From contig NZ_FNUD01000002.1 in the NCBI RefSeq assembly GCF_900106095.1, forward strand, positions 2,811,501 through 2,875,500: a stretch of DNA of 64,000 nt. The letters are read 5' to 3'. The notes below the pieces were generated by a model. The model searched no databases. It was given only the letters and a program-made list of their open reading frames with translations, and was not told where the DNA came from. The position numbers and the translations under genes were made by a program. The number at the start of each line of letters is the position of its first letter. The stretch's first letter is position 1. The stretch is from Pseudomonas deceptionensis. Lineage in GTDB: Bacteria > Pseudomonadota > Gammaproteobacteria > Pseudomonadales > Pseudomonadaceae. This document shows positions 49,824-59,089 of this stretch, piece by piece.

Positions 49824-51389
49824 ATGCTCGCGTCAGCGACGGTTTCAAGCACCCCGGCGGTGGTTCCCACTTCCACGGCCATCACTGAAGATGCGCCTTA
49901 TCTGCTGGAAGTGATCAACGTCACCAAGGGCTTCCCCGGCGTGGTGGCGCTTGATGACGTGCAACTGCGGGTACGTCCGGGTTCGGTGCTGGCCCTGATG
50001 GGGGAAAATGGCGCCGGCAAGTCGACCCTGATGAAGATCATCGCTGGTATTTACCAGCCCGATTCCGGTGAGCTGCGCCTGCGGGGCAAGCCGGTCACTT
50101 TCGCCGGCCCCCTGGCGGCGTTGCAGGCCGGGATCGCGATGATCCACCAGGAACTCAACCTGATGCCGCACATGAACATCGCCGAGAACATCTGGATCGG
50201 CCGTGAGCAGCTCAACGGGCTGCACATGATCGATCACAAGGCGATGTTCCGCTGCACCGCGCAACTGCTGGAGCGCCTGCGCATCGACCTTGATCCCCAG
50301 GAACTGGTGGGCAACCTGAGCATTGCCGAGCGTCAGATGGTCGAAATCGCCAAGGCGGTGTCCTATGACTCGGACATCCTGATCATGGACGAACCGACCT
50401 CGGCCATTACCGACAAGGAAGTCGCCCACCTGTTTTCGATCATTGCCGACCTCAAGTCCCAGGGCAAAGGCATCATCTACATCACCCACAAAATGAATGA
50501 AGTGTTCAGCATTGCCGATGAAGTGGCGGTGTTTCGCGACGGCGCCTACATCGGCCTGCAACGCGCCGACAGCATGAACGGCGACAGCCTGATTTCCATG
50601 ATGGTGGGCCGCGAGCTGACCCAGCTGTTCCCGGTACGTGAAACCCCGATTGGGGATTTGCTGCTGTCGGTGCGCGACTTGCGCCTGGACGGGGTGTTCG
50701 AGGATGTCTCATTCGACCTGCATGCCGGCGAGATTCTGGGCATAGCCGGGTTGATGGGCTCGGGGCGTACCAACATTGCCGAAACCATTTTCGGCATCAC
50801 CCCGAGCGACGGCGGCGAGATCCGGCTCGATGGCCTGCCGGTGCGGATCAGCAGCCCGAATCAGGCGATTGAAAAAGGCTTTGCGCTGCTCACCGAGGAC
50901 CGCAAGTTGACCGGGCTTTTCCCGTGCCTGTCGGTGCTGGAAAACATGGAAATGGCGATCTTGCCGCTCTACGCCGGCAACGGTTTTATCCAGCAAAAAG
51001 CCCTGCGCGCCCTGTGCGAAGACATGTGCAAAAAGCTGCGGGTCAAAACCCCGTCGCTGGAGCAGTGCATCGACACCCTGTCGGGCGGTAATCAGCAAAA
51101 AGCCCTGCTGGCACGCTGGCTGATGACCAACCCGCGGGTGCTGATCCTGGACGAGCCGACCCGGGGTATCGACGTCGGTGCCAAGGTCGAGATTTACCGG
51201 CTGATCTCCTTTCTGGCCAGCGAAGGCATGGCAGTGATCATGATCTCGTCGGAACTGCCTGAAGTGCTGGGCATGAGCGACCGGGTGATGGTGATGCACG
51301 AAGGCGAGCTGATGGGCACGCTGGATCGCAGCGAGGCGACCCAGGAACGGGTCATGCAACTGGCGTCCGGTATTACGGCGATTCATTAA
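49824..51389 (+). CDS. Inositol ABC importer, ATP-binding protein (two ABC domains)
   Basis: A 521-residue RbsA-type ATPase with two fused ABC domains. Domain 1 (about 25-265) has Walker [24 protein letters not shown] and Walker [11 protein letters not shown]. Domain 2 (about 275-515) has the degenerate Walker [10 protein letters not shown] usual in this family, signature [15 protein letters not shown] and Walker [17 protein letters not shown] precedes the ATG. It powers uptake with the permease that follows. Confidence 0.94.
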   Translation: MLASATVSSTPAVVPTSTAITEDAPYLLEVINVTKGFPGVVALDDVQLRVRPGSVLALMGENGAGKSTLMKIIAGIYQPDSGELRLRGKPVTFAGPLAALQAGIAMIHQELNLMPHMNIAENIWIGREQLNGLHMIDHKAMFRCTAQLLERLRIDLDPQELVGNLSIAERQMVEIAKAVSYDSDILIMDEPTSAITDKEVAHLFSIIADLKSQGKGIIYITHKMNEVFSIADEVAVFRDGAYIGLQRADSMNGDSLISMMVGRELTQLFPVRETPIGDLLLSVRDLRLDGVFEDVSFDLHAGEILGIAGLMGSGRTNIAETIFGITPSDGGEIRLDGLPVRISSPNQAIEKGFALLTEDRKLTGLFPCLSVLENMEMAILPLYAGNGFIQQKALRALCEDMCKKLRVKTPSLEQCIDTLSGGNQQKALLARWLMTNPRVLILDEPTRGIDVGAKVEIYRLISFLASEGMAVIMISSELPEVLGMSDRVMVMHEGELMGTLDRSEATQERVMQLASGITAIH

Positions 51390-51448
51390 CGATTTCGCCG
51401 CAGCCGCAACAGGGCCGCTGGCGCAGCAGAACAAGAGAGTAAACGTCC

Positions 51449-52477
51449 ATGAACGCAGTCACAGAAAACAAACCTGCCATAGCTCCGTCCAAGCCCAAAC
51501 AGCGTCGCCGGTTTCCCACTGAGCTGAGCATCTTTCTGGTGTTGATCGGCATCGGCCTGGTGTTTGAAGTGTTTGGCTGGATCGTGCGTGACCAGAGCTT
51601 TTTGATGAACTCCCAGCGTCTCGTCCTGATGATCCTGCAGGTCTCGGTCATTGGCTTGCTGGCGATTGGCGTCACCCAGGTGATCATCACCACCGGTATC
51701 GACCTGTCATCGGGTTCGGTGCTGGCGCTGTCGGCGATGATCGCTGCCAGCCTGGCGCAAACCTCGGACTTCACCCGCGCGGTGTTCCCGTCACTGACCG
51801 ACCTGCCGGTGTGGATCCCGGTGATTGCGGGGCTTGGGGTAGGGCTGCTGGCGGGTGCGATCAACGGCAGCATCATTGCGATTACCGGCATCCCGCCGTT
51901 TATTGCGACCCTGGGCATGATGGTGTCGGCCCGCGGCCTGGCGCGTTACTACACCGAAGGCCAGCCGGTGAGCATGCTCTCGGACTCCTACACCGCCATC
52001 GGCCACGGCGCGATGCCGGTCATCATCTTTCTGGTGGTGGCGCTGATTTTCCACATCGCCCTGCGCTACACCAAGTACGGCAAATACACCTACGCCATCG
52101 GCGGCAACATGCAGGCGGCGCGCACCTCAGGCATCAACGTCAAGCGCCACCTGATCATCGTCTACAGCATCGCCGGTCTGCTTGCAGGTCTGGCCGGGGT
52201 TGTTGCTTCGGCACGGGCTGCCACCGGGCAGGCGGGCATGGGCATGTCCTATGAGCTGGACGCGATTGCCGCAGCGGTCATCGGCGGCACCAGCCTGGCG
52301 GGCGGGGTAGGGCGCATCACCGGGACCGTGATCGGTGCACTGATCCTGGGAGTCATGGCCAGCGGCTTTACCTTTGTGGGAGTCGATGCCTACATCCAGG
52401 ACATCATCAAGGGCCTGATCATCGTCGCTGCGGTGGTTATCGATCAGTACCGCAACAAGCGCAAACTCAAGCGTTAA
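51449..52477 (+). CDS. Inositol ABC importer, permease
   Basis: A 342-residue RbsC-type inner-membrane permease with about eight to ten spans. Family signatures: GVTQVIITTGIDLSSGSVLAL, GLGVGLLAGAINGSIIAI, and IAAAVIGGTSLAGGVGRI. It ends in a basic tail (QYRNKRKLKR). It is the last gene of the importer set and converges with the XRE regulator. Confidence 0.94.
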   Translation: MNAVTENKPAIAPSKPKQRRRFPTELSIFLVLIGIGLVFEVFGWIVRDQSFLMNSQRLVLMILQVSVIGLLAIGVTQVIITTGIDLSSGSVLALSAMIAASLAQTSDFTRAVFPSLTDLPVWIPVIAGLGVGLLAGAINGSIIAITGIPPFIATLGMMVSARGLARYYTEGQPVSMLSDSYTAIGHGAMPVIIFLVVALIFHIALRYTKYGKYTYAIGGNMQAARTSGINVKRHLIIVYSIAGLLAGLAGVVASARAATGQAGMGMSYELDAIAAAVIGGTSLAGGVGRITGTVIGALILGVMASGFTFVGVDAYIQDIIKGLIIVAAVVIDQYRNKRKLKR

Positions 52478-52544
52478 GGCGCACAGGGGTAGATGGCTGT
52501 TGACCTTAATTCGCCAGCCCTGATCGTTAGGGGCTATCCGGGGC

Positions 52545-53399
52545 TCAAGCGCCAGGACTGTCGGGACTGCCTTGGAGCCATCGCTCAAACGCGTTGTGGG
52601 CGGGGTCTTCGAGGCAGGGCGCGTAGTACACCAGATGCAAGTGCCTGCCGGCGTCAATGGTCAGGGTGGTGTGCTCCAGCGAGATATTTCCAAATGCGGG
52701 AATATCAAGACGCCTGACGCCCTGACAGGGGCCCTGGATATCTTGCCTGTTCCACCCGTGTTTGAATTCGGCACTCACTTTCTCAAGGTCGCGTACCAGC
52801 TCAGCCACATCGCTTTGCGCCGACGCATGGGCAAAGTCACGGCGAAAGCTGGACAGCATCTCAATCGCCTGCTGGTCCCACGCGCACAGCAGCGAACGCA
52901 TGGGCTCATCCGTGAACAGCATCCACAGCAAGTTGCGCTGTGCTGGCGGTTTGTCTGCAAAGTTGAACAGTTTATCGGCAGCACTGTTCCAGGCCAGAAC
53001 GTCCCATCGCAGATTCAGCACATAGGCGGGGCGCAGCGGCATGTCTGCCATCATTCGATGGATGACCTTTGGCACCACGCACCAGGTCTGCGCCGGCTCG
53101 GCGGGCGCTCGTTGGTAGGTCAGCAGGTAAAGGTGCCTGCGCTCTGTAGCGTCCAGTTTCAAGACGCGGCACAGGCTGTCGAGGAACGCCGGTGAAACCC
53201 CGATATCGCGGCCTTGCTCCAGCCAGGTGTACCAGGTCAGCCCGACCCCCGCCAACGCGGCAACCTCCTCACGCCGCAACCCGGGCGTCCTTCTTCGACC
53301 GCCGGCAGGCAATCCTGCCTGATCGGGCGAAATGCGCTCCCGGCGGCTGCGCAAAAATGCCGCCAACTCATCCCGGGTGCGCTCGAGTGTCCTGGCCAT
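52545..53399 (-). CDS. XRE-type regulator with MmyB-like ligand domain
   Basis: A 284-residue regulator. The N-terminal helix-turn-helix (about 12-85) has RTPGLRREEVAALAGVGLTW and YTWLEQGRDIGVSPAFLDS. The C-terminal region (about 115-270: VLNLRWDVLAWNSAADKLF and HASAQSDVAELVRDLEK) matches the MmyB-like ligand-binding fold. I chose the ATG at 53399, with AAGGAG before it; a 21-residue upstream extension is not conserved-looking. It diverges from the MFS gene and probably controls it. Confidence 0.87.
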   Translation of the reverse strand: MARTLERTRDELAAFLRSRRERISPDQAGLPAGGRRRTPGLRREEVAALAGVGLTWYTWLEQGRDIGVSPAFLDSLCRVLKLDATERRHLYLLTYQRAPAEPAQTWCVVPKVIHRMMADMPLRPAYVLNLRWDVLAWNSAADKLFNFADKPPAQRNLLWMLFTDEPMRSLLCAWDQQAIEMLSSFRRDFAHASAQSDVAELVRDLEKVSAEFKHGWNRQDIQGPCQGVRRLDIPAFGNISLEHTTLTIDAGRHLHLVYYAPCLEDPAHNAFERWLQGSPDSPGA

Positions 53400-53436
53400 T
53401 ACACCGTTGCTCCTTGTAATAGTATAAGTGGTAGAT

Positions 53437-53447
53437 ATTGTAACAAT
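53437..53447. promoter_or_regulatory. Palindrome between the XRE regulator and MFS gene
   Basis: ATTGTAACAAT is a perfect palindrome around a central A, in an A/T-rich divergent promoter region of 127 bases. A candidate operator for the regulator; not tested against any known motif. Confidence 0.35.
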
Positions 53448-53526
53448 TATAAGCATGCTCAAGAATCCGCCGCGTTGAGGGGATGCGCAATGGCTGCGCG
53501 TCCTGATTTCGCAAAGGAAAATGCTT

Positions 53527-54738
53527 ATGCTCAGAGCAACACCCTCATCGGTCTACTGGATAGCCCTCGGCGCCTTTGCGCTGGGCATGGCGTCCTTTGT
53601 CACGGCCGGCCTGATACCCATGATCGAGCAGGCATTCAGTGTGCAGGCGGCGGTGGCGGCTCAATTGGTGACGGCCTTTGCCCTGGCGTATGGCATCGGC
53701 TCGCCCGTGTGCGTGGCCCTCTTGCCCCCGCAGCGCCAAAGGCTCGGGCTGTTGTCCGCGCTGGGGGTTTTTATCCTGGCCAACGGGGTGAGTGCCGTGG
53801 TGGATGACTTCTGCGTTCTGCTGGTATGCCGCGCATTGGCCGGGCTGGGTGCCGGCGTTTATCTGGCCACGGGCATCACTGCCTGTGCGGCGGTATCGGC
53901 GCCGGACAAGCGCGGTCGGGCGATTGCCATCATCATGGCTGGCATGGCTTGCGGCACCGTGATTGGCGTTCCTTTGAGCCTGCTGCTCGCGGAGCAGGCA
54001 GGGTGGCAGGCAGCTCTGTGGCTGATCGCACTGCTGGGGGCAGGGTCGTGGCTGGGGTTGGCGGTCTACCTGCCAGCGCTCCCTGCCGGGCCGGCAATGA
54101 CCATCCACAGCAAACTTCTGTTACTTGAGAACAGAAGGGTCGTGGGCATCCTGCTGGTTTCGCTGCTGGCCGCTGTGTCCAGTCTGGGGATGTACACGTT
54201 TATTGCTCCGCTCCTGACGGACCCCGCATACGCAGGGGTTGAGAGCGTGACGCCTTATCTGTGGGTATGGGGCCTTGGCGGGGTGGCTGGAAGTTTCCTG
54301 ATCGCCCCACTGATTGAGCGCATCGAGGGGCCGTTGCTGACATTTATCATCATGCTGGTGCTGGCCGTTTCGCTCTTGGTCTTGCCGCTGGCCGCTGGCG
54401 TGTCACCCTGGTTGGCCATGGTGCCCATTGCGATGTGGGGATGCGTGGGATGGGCCTTGCAGGTCCCTCAGAACAACGAGTTGCTCTTGCAGCGCGAGCA
54501 GCATGGCGATGGTAATTTGGCAGTGGCCTTGAACGAGTCGGCACTTTACCTGGGGAGCGCACTGGGGGCTGGCGCCGGAGGTTTGCTGTTGCTGTTGAAC
54601 ATGCCGGGTTGGAGCCTGGCGATCGGAGCCGGTGTCGTCGCGTTGCTTGGCGCCGCATTGCAGTTCCTGCTTTTGCGCACACATCACTTTCAACTTTCAG
54701 GACGCATCCAGAATGTCGACCACAGCTCGTTCGATTGA
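53527..54738 (+). CDS. MFS (DHA1-type) transporter
   Basis: A 403-residue inner-membrane protein with about twelve spans (first: VYWIALGAFALGMASFVTAG). The motif between spans 2 and 3 is weak, but VCRALAGLGAGVYLATG and GMACGTVIGVPLSLLL fit drug/metabolite exporters such as AraJ or NepI. I favour the ATG at 53527, with AAAGGA 8 bases before it, over the one at 53521. It diverges from the XRE regulator and its end overlaps the next gene by 26 bases, so the two are coupled. Substrate unknown. Confidence 0.85.
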   Translation: MLRATPSSVYWIALGAFALGMASFVTAGLIPMIEQAFSVQAAVAAQLVTAFALAYGIGSPVCVALLPPQRQRLGLLSALGVFILANGVSAVVDDFCVLLVCRALAGLGAGVYLATGITACAAVSAPDKRGRAIAIIMAGMACGTVIGVPLSLLLAEQAGWQAALWLIALLGAGSWLGLAVYLPALPAGPAMTIHSKLLLLENRRVVGILLVSLLAAVSSLGMYTFIAPLLTDPAYAGVESVTPYLWVWGLGGVAGSFLIAPLIERIEGPLLTFIIMLVLAVSLLVLPLAAGVSPWLAMVPIAMWGCVGWALQVPQNNELLLQREQHGDGNLAVALNESALYLGSALGAGAGGLLLLLNMPGWSLAIGAGVVALLGAALQFLLLRTHHFQLSGRIQNVDHSSFD

Positions 54739-55243
54739 ACACTATATTTTTGCCAAGGACGCAAACCGCCCACACCTTCTGCGCCAGGCTTTCACACCCG
54801 ATTCAAGCCTTGAAATGGTCGTGCACACAGGCGCCATTTCATTTCCGCCCCAGGTCAGCGGTCGGGCAGGGATCGCTGACGTATTGGTTCGTCGCTTCGG
54901 CCAGACCTATGAAAACGTCTATACGTTCTGCCTGGGCGCACCCCCCGAGGCAGGGGCAGGCAGCCATGCCTGCAAATGGCTGGTGGGCATGTCGGTCAAA
55001 GAAACCGGCGAACTGCGTATCGGCTGCGGGGAGTATCACTGGCGTTTTGAGCCGCAGTCCGGGCTCGCAGAACATTTACGCATCACGATCGAATACATGC
55101 AGGCTTGCACGGCGCAGGACCTGGAACCGGTCATGAATTGGCTGCAGGCGTTGGACTATCCGTGGTGCCTGCCTGGCAAAATGATTGATGGCGCACCGCC
55201 CATCAGCAACATTGCCCCCATCATGGAATACCTGAAAAGCTGA
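54713..55243 (+). CDS. Hypothetical protein, possibly SnoaL/NTF2-like
   Basis: A 176-residue cytoplasmic protein starting within the end of the MFS gene, with AGGA before the ATG. The opening RSIEHYIFAKDANRPHLL then FTPDSSLEMVVH resembles NTF2/SnoaL-like folds, where a small alpha-beta cone binds a ligand or acts as an isomerase. I cannot assign a family with certainty. Coupling to the exporter suggests it modifies or binds the exported compound. Confidence 0.7.
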   Translation: MSTTARSIEHYIFAKDANRPHLLRQAFTPDSSLEMVVHTGAISFPPQVSGRAGIADVLVRRFGQTYENVYTFCLGAPPEAGAGSHACKWLVGMSVKETGELRIGCGEYHWRFEPQSGLAEHLRITIEYMQACTAQDLEPVMNWLQALDYPWCLPGKMIDGAPPISNIAPIMEYLKS

Positions 55244-55587
55244 AGTCAGGCCCCCCGCGAGACACAAGGCAATAGCGCGGCAATCCCCTCCGGCACACCA
55301 CGTCTTCGCACGTGGTGTGCGCATTTTCAGCCCCATGATGGAATTTCTTGCTATAAACGCACTCCATTAGCCCCTGCGGAACACGTTTTTCGTCACTTTT
55401 CAGGTTTTGCTGGACAAATAGCTGTCTTTTCGGTTGCTGAGTCGATAAGTCGGCCTTAGACTGCCGCCCCTCGTAAATTGAGTGCCGGGTGGCGCTTGAA
55501 ATAGATAGCACCTAACTGGTTGGGATGAAGAACGGTCAGGACGCTCCCTAATTCGCCTTAATGCACGTATTTTTTATAGAGAAATCA
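55244..55587. other. Intergenic region upstream of the DksA-like gene
   Basis: About 340 bases without a credible gene. A GTCTTCGCACGTGGTGTGCGC-like dyad (CACACCACG/CGTGGTGTG, about 55295-55320) may end the upstream transcript. The A/T-rich part near 55560-55587 is probably the leader of the next gene. Confidence 0.4.
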
Positions 55588-55992
55588 ATGACAAAGGATA
55601 AGTTGCTGGCCATGCCGGCGGATGACTACATGAATGCCGAGCAACATGCTTTTTTCAGTGAGCTGTTGCAAAACATGAAGGTCGAAACCCACGAGCGTAT
55701 TGAGCAGAACCGCATCGCGATCGAGAGCCTGGATACTCCTGCCGACCCTGCTGACGCCGCTTCGGTTGAAGAAGAGCGCACCTGGCTGGTGAACGCAATT
55801 GATCGTGATCAGCGCATGTTGCCTCAGCTGGAACAGGCTCTGGAACGCATCAAGGACGACAGCTTCGGCTGGTGTGATGACAGTGGCGACGCAATCGGCC
55901 TTAAGCGCCTGCTGATCAGCCCGACCACCAAGTACTGCATCGAAGCTCAAGAGCGTCACGAGCAAATCGACAAGCATCAGCGTCAAGCCTAA
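55588..55992 (+). CDS. TraR/DksA family regulator with two-cysteine finger
   Basis: A 134-residue DksA-like protein. It has the coiled-coil N-terminus (AEQHAFFSELLQNMKVETH...ERTWLVNAIDRD) and a C-terminal zinc-finger fold reduced to two cysteines (FGWCDDSGD and YCIEAQERH), where housekeeping DksA has four. It would bind the RNA polymerase secondary channel with ppGpp. Two-cysteine versions such as P. aeruginosa DksA2 can work without zinc. I chose the ATG at 55588 over 55561 because homologous proteins of this type start MTKDKLL. The ribosome site is weak (AGAG). Confidence 0.88.
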   Translation: MTKDKLLAMPADDYMNAEQHAFFSELLQNMKVETHERIEQNRIAIESLDTPADPADAASVEEERTWLVNAIDRDQRMLPQLEQALERIKDDSFGWCDDSGDAIGLKRLLISPTTKYCIEAQERHEQIDKHQRQA

Positions 55993-56004
55993 GCGTTTGA
56001 CCTT

Positions 56005-56031
56005 GCCGGGGCCGCACCATGCGGCTCCGGC
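56005..56031 (+). terminator. Hairpin after the DksA-like gene
   Basis: An 11-base stem GCCGGGGCCGC/GCGGCTCCGGC (one G-T pair) with a 5-base loop, 12 bases after the stop codon. No T-run; a probable transcript end. Confidence 0.5.
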
Positions 56032-56192
56032 AGCTTGCCGGGCCCCGCAGTCATTCGCACTGCCGGCCATACAGCCTGTTGTAATCCCCGCTAAAATTTA
56101 ATGTAGACGTTGAGCTGAGTGTTTCGGTTGTGTCCCCTTATTATTCGGCACGGCGTTTTTGCGCAAAGCGGAATTAATCGAGGGCCAGCGTC

Positions 56193-57530
56193 ATGAGTCA
56201 CTCCAGCAAGACGGCGCGCGTGTTGCGTGTCGGCATTTTTTTCGATGGCACAGCCAATAACGCGTTCAATACCCTCACCGGACAAGTGCGTCAGGCCCAA
56301 GGCCAGGCGGTGGATGCGGGCAGCAGCTATGCCGGCGTTGCGACCAATATCGCCAAGCTGTACCACTGCTACCCGACGCAGGACGGCTTTGACGACGCCG
56401 GCCGGGCGGTGGCCTCGCTCTATGTCAGCGGTATCGGCACCACCACGGGAGCGGCCGACACACCTTTCCCGGGCCTGACCTATGGCCGTGGCCGCACCGG
56501 CGTATTGGGCAAGGCCGATCAGGCCCGGGCGCAGTTGACTGAGTGCCTGCGCCACTTTGTGAGCCTGGATGCCGCCCATCCCATCACCCGAGTGCAACTG
56601 GATATTTTCGGTTTTAGTCGCGGCGCAGCGGCGGCCCGGCATTTCGTCAATCAGGTCGCCAGCATTCCCTTCAAAACGCAATTTAAACTGGCCCCGGACT
56701 TTGAGTGCGTCATCCAGTTCGTGGGCCTGTTCGATACCGTCGCGGCAATGGGCGGGCTGGAGGATCTGGGGGATGTTGGTGACGAGGTCAACCCGGGGCT
56801 TAATCTGTACCTGGGGCCCAAGTGCGCACGGCAAGTCGTGCAGTTGAATGCCCGTGATGAGCTGCGGCGCAATTTTTCGTTGAACCGAATCGCCCCGCAA
56901 TGGCCGGTGGATCTGGCAGTGCCCGGCGCCCATGCCGATGTGGGCGGCGGCTACCCCAACGAAATGCAGGAGCAAGTGTTCCTGACCCGGTGGCAGAGCA
57001 ACCTGGTCAGCCCCTCCACCTCGATCCAGCACACCCGGGCCTGGAAGTTCACCCACGCGCAGCTGCTGGCATGGCAGGCTGAAGACTTGATCGACCCCCT
57101 GGACACAGATGCGGTGCTGGAGATTCGCACCCGCGAGCAACCCGAGGGTAGCCGTGAAGACCCGATGAAGCGTGTGCAGGCTGCCGTCTTCATGCAGCGG
57201 CGGGTACAGGGCCAGCTTTCACGGGTGTACCTGCGCATCATGCACGGGTTGGCGTGTGAGAACGGTGTGCCTTTTGGCGAATTGAGCGATGCACAGGCCG
57301 GGTTGCCCGATGAGTTGCTGCCCGTTGCGGCGCGGCTACAGGAGCAGGTGCGCCAGGGGAGCATCCGGCTGAGCGTTGCCGAAGAGCGCTTGTTGCGCCA
57401 GCGCTACGTTCACCAGTCGGCCAACTGGAATGCCAATGTGGGCGACGGTCTTGGCATGCTGGACAAGGCTTTTTTCAACATACCGCAAGAGGGCGGGCGC
57501 TCTGTATATGATCAGAAGGCCCCGGCATAA
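56193..57530 (+). CDS. DUF2235 alpha/beta-hydrolase, Tle1-like lipase
   Basis: A 445-residue protein with the DUF2235 hallmarks of Tle1 phospholipase effectors: FFDGTANN at residues 16-23, the nucleophile elbow GFSRG with Ser142, Asp181 in GLFDTVAAMG, and His247 in PGAHADVGGGY, giving a plausible Ser-Asp-His triad. No signal peptide or membrane span is seen, as expected for a type VI effector. It is shorter than some Tle1 proteins. No vgrG, PAAR, hcp or obvious immunity gene is in the flanking DNA; the next gene is a 72-residue cytoplasmic-looking protein. It could be an orphan effector or an intracellular lipase. Confidence 0.85.
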   Translation: MSHSSKTARVLRVGIFFDGTANNAFNTLTGQVRQAQGQAVDAGSSYAGVATNIAKLYHCYPTQDGFDDAGRAVASLYVSGIGTTTGAADTPFPGLTYGRGRTGVLGKADQARAQLTECLRHFVSLDAAHPITRVQLDIFGFSRGAAAARHFVNQVASIPFKTQFKLAPDFECVIQFVGLFDTVAAMGGLEDLGDVGDEVNPGLNLYLGPKCARQVVQLNARDELRRNFSLNRIAPQWPVDLAVPGAHADVGGGYPNEMQEQVFLTRWQSNLVSPSTSIQHTRAWKFTHAQLLAWQAEDLIDPLDTDAVLEIRTREQPEGSREDPMKRVQAAVFMQRRVQGQLSRVYLRIMHGLACENGVPFGELSDAQAGLPDELLPVAARLQEQVRQGSIRLSVAEERLLRQRYVHQSANWNANVGDGLGMLDKAFFNIPQEGGRSVYDQKAPA

Positions 57531-57652
57531 GCCCGGGTATTGTTACCGTTGATGCAATGGATCTATGCAGTACATAGCTTTTTCCGGTTGCCTTTACTCT
57601 CTACTATGGCGGACATCGTTAGGTAACTAACTAAATAGGTGGAATGACCATC

Positions 57653-57871
57653 ATGTCCAATCAGGTTGATGTCGCCGTAATGATAGGCAGCGGTGTACCC
57701 AAGGGCTTGCGAGCCCTGGGGAAAAAGGTGTGCTGGGTGGTGCTGGTCAATGGCGAACAGCGTGGTACGGCGTTTTCCAGCCGTCTGGAAGCTGAAGAAT
57801 GCCGCGCAGCATGGCTGGCGCAGCTGAGCGCCAACCATTGCGCAATGCAGGTTCGGGCTCAGCGTGCTTGA
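57653..57871 (+). CDS. Small Pseudomonas hypothetical protein
   Basis: A 72-residue protein (MSNQVDVAVMIGSGVPKG...). I chose the ATG at 57653, 9 bases after GGTGGA; an ATG three codons earlier abuts the ribosome site. No signal peptide; the central WVVLVNGEQRGTAFSSRLEAE suggests a small beta-hairpin/helix fold. Unknown function. It follows the lipase gene by 122 bases, so it may be independent; lack of an export signal argues against it being a periplasmic immunity protein. Confidence 0.65.
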   Translation: MSNQVDVAVMIGSGVPKGLRALGKKVCWVVLVNGEQRGTAFSSRLEAEECRAAWLAQLSANHCAMQVRAQRA

Positions 57872-57914
57872 GACGTGATCAGTGGGGGATGTTGCTGGGC
57901 TGCGTGGCTGCGGT

Positions 57915-58145
57915 TCAGGCGTTGAGGGCACCAGCGTCCACGGCGAGTTTCAATTCCTGAGCCGAACCCTTGGCCGCGATTTCTGCCTGTTCGGCTGTCT
58001 TGAACCAGCGGTCTTTCTCGACCTGGTGGTAAGTCACGGTTTTTAGCGGTGGTTTGGCCCGCATCACAATCACTGCCTGAAACTCACCGTCGACTTCTTT
58101 GGACTCGCCGCGGATAAAAAATTCGCCAATATCAAATTCCGTCAC
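57915..58145 (-). CDS. Small hypothetical protein
   Basis: A 76-residue protein starting at GTG 58145, with AAGGGAA about 9 bases before it. It has FDIGEFFIRGESKEVDGEF, then DRWFKTAEQAEIAAKGSAQE; no signal or membrane segment. The charged composition and size resemble conserved Pseudomonas small proteins, but I do not recognise a named family. It converges with the 57653 gene. Confidence 0.65.
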   Translation of the reverse strand: MTEFDIGEFFIRGESKEVDGEFQAVIVMRAKPPLKTVTYHQVEKDRWFKTAEQAEIAAKGSAQELKLAVDAGALNA

Positions 58146-58639
58146 GTGTCACTTTCCCTTCGAGGTAATGGAGCCAGACAACCCGGCGGCATGGGCCAGG
58201 CCGATTTTTCGCCAGTATGGCAGTTGTTGACAGCCAGCGGCGCAGTTAACGCATTGGTGCGACGAAAGCCCTGCCGAACGGGGCCCTAATGCAGCAAAAA
58301 ATACACCGATTGCCTGATAGAGACGCGGTTGTGTATACCCAACTTCAGGTTTGAGCCGGTAGAATGGCGTCCCGGCAGTATTTTTTAGCCAGTTTTCGCT
58401 GTTGCGGGCCCAGGTTGATGCCCTTCAGCTGCGGGTACCTGTTCGCCGGGTTAACCATGGCGCGACTTATTAGTCCTGATGTCATACGTCACTTCTGACT
58501 CGAACAGTCAGGAGACCTTGTTGTACTCGGTTTTTTACTTCAACAAGTGGCTGCGGCCTTTTTTCTGCTGCCTGTCTTTTATCTGGCAGTCCCACTTCAA
58601 GTTTTCGAGGGTTTTTCGTTGGCAGTCAGCAATTTGGAG
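58146..58639. other. Intergenic region and uncertain leader
   Basis: About 490 bases. The first 330 hold no gene and likely contain promoters. From 58499 a plus-strand frame is open into the next gene and encodes a hydrophobic stretch (AAAFFLLPVFYLAVPL), with CAGGAG at 58509 but no good start at the right spacing; a GTG at 58547 could start a longer protein. Confidence 0.4.
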
Positions 58640-59089
58640 ATGCATGCGTTGTTTGTTCTGGGTGACTTGCGGGCACGCTTGGTCAAGTTGTTCCAGTCCC
58701 GTTTTGTGTACATCACAGAGCAGACCGCAGAAGGTATTTACATCGCTGAGATCGATACAGAAACAGCGATGGTGGTAGATGACAAACCGGGCCTTGGGCT
58801 CAAGGTCGGCGATCATTTTCGTGCCGCCGTCTTGCCCAGCCGTGAAGGCGGCAAGCTCGAAATAAAGTTCCGCGATATCAAAATGACTATCTACGGCATC
58901 GGCGAGTACGCCTATGTCAGTTCGCCTCTGGGCGAAGGCATCGTGTTCAAGGAAGGCCAGACCGTGATGTTGATCTTCGCGGCCCAGGAACAATTGAAAG
59001 AAGGCCTGAGCAAAACCCTGAAGGCCGTCACCGCCAAAGCCGCCAAATGGCCCAAGGGCGAGCTGACGTTCAAGGCCAGCAAAGAGTGA
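58640..59089 (+). CDS. Hypothetical protein, coupled to the next gene
   Basis: A 149-residue protein (MHALFVLGDLRARLVKLFQS...). The middle has strand-rich segments (GIYIAEIDTETAMVVDD, then KLEIKFRDIKMTIYGIGEYA) and the tail is Lys-rich. No family recognised. The start is uncertain: TTGGAG directly abuts this ATG, and a GTG at 58547 would add a hydrophobic 31-residue N-terminus. It overlaps the next gene by 4 bases (GTGA). Confidence 0.62.
   Translation: MHALFVLGDLRARLVKLFQSRFVYITEQTAEGIYIAEIDTETAMVVDDKPGLGLKVGDHFRAAVLPSREGGKLEIKFRDIKMTIYGIGEYAYVSSPLGEGIVFKEGQTVMLIFAAQEQLKEGLSKTLKAVTAKAAKWPKGELTFKASKE

Noticed and set aside
57653..57871. Immunity protein for the Tle1-like lipase
   Set aside because: No signal peptide or membrane segment, no Tli1 resemblance and a 122-base gap; kept only as an open question.
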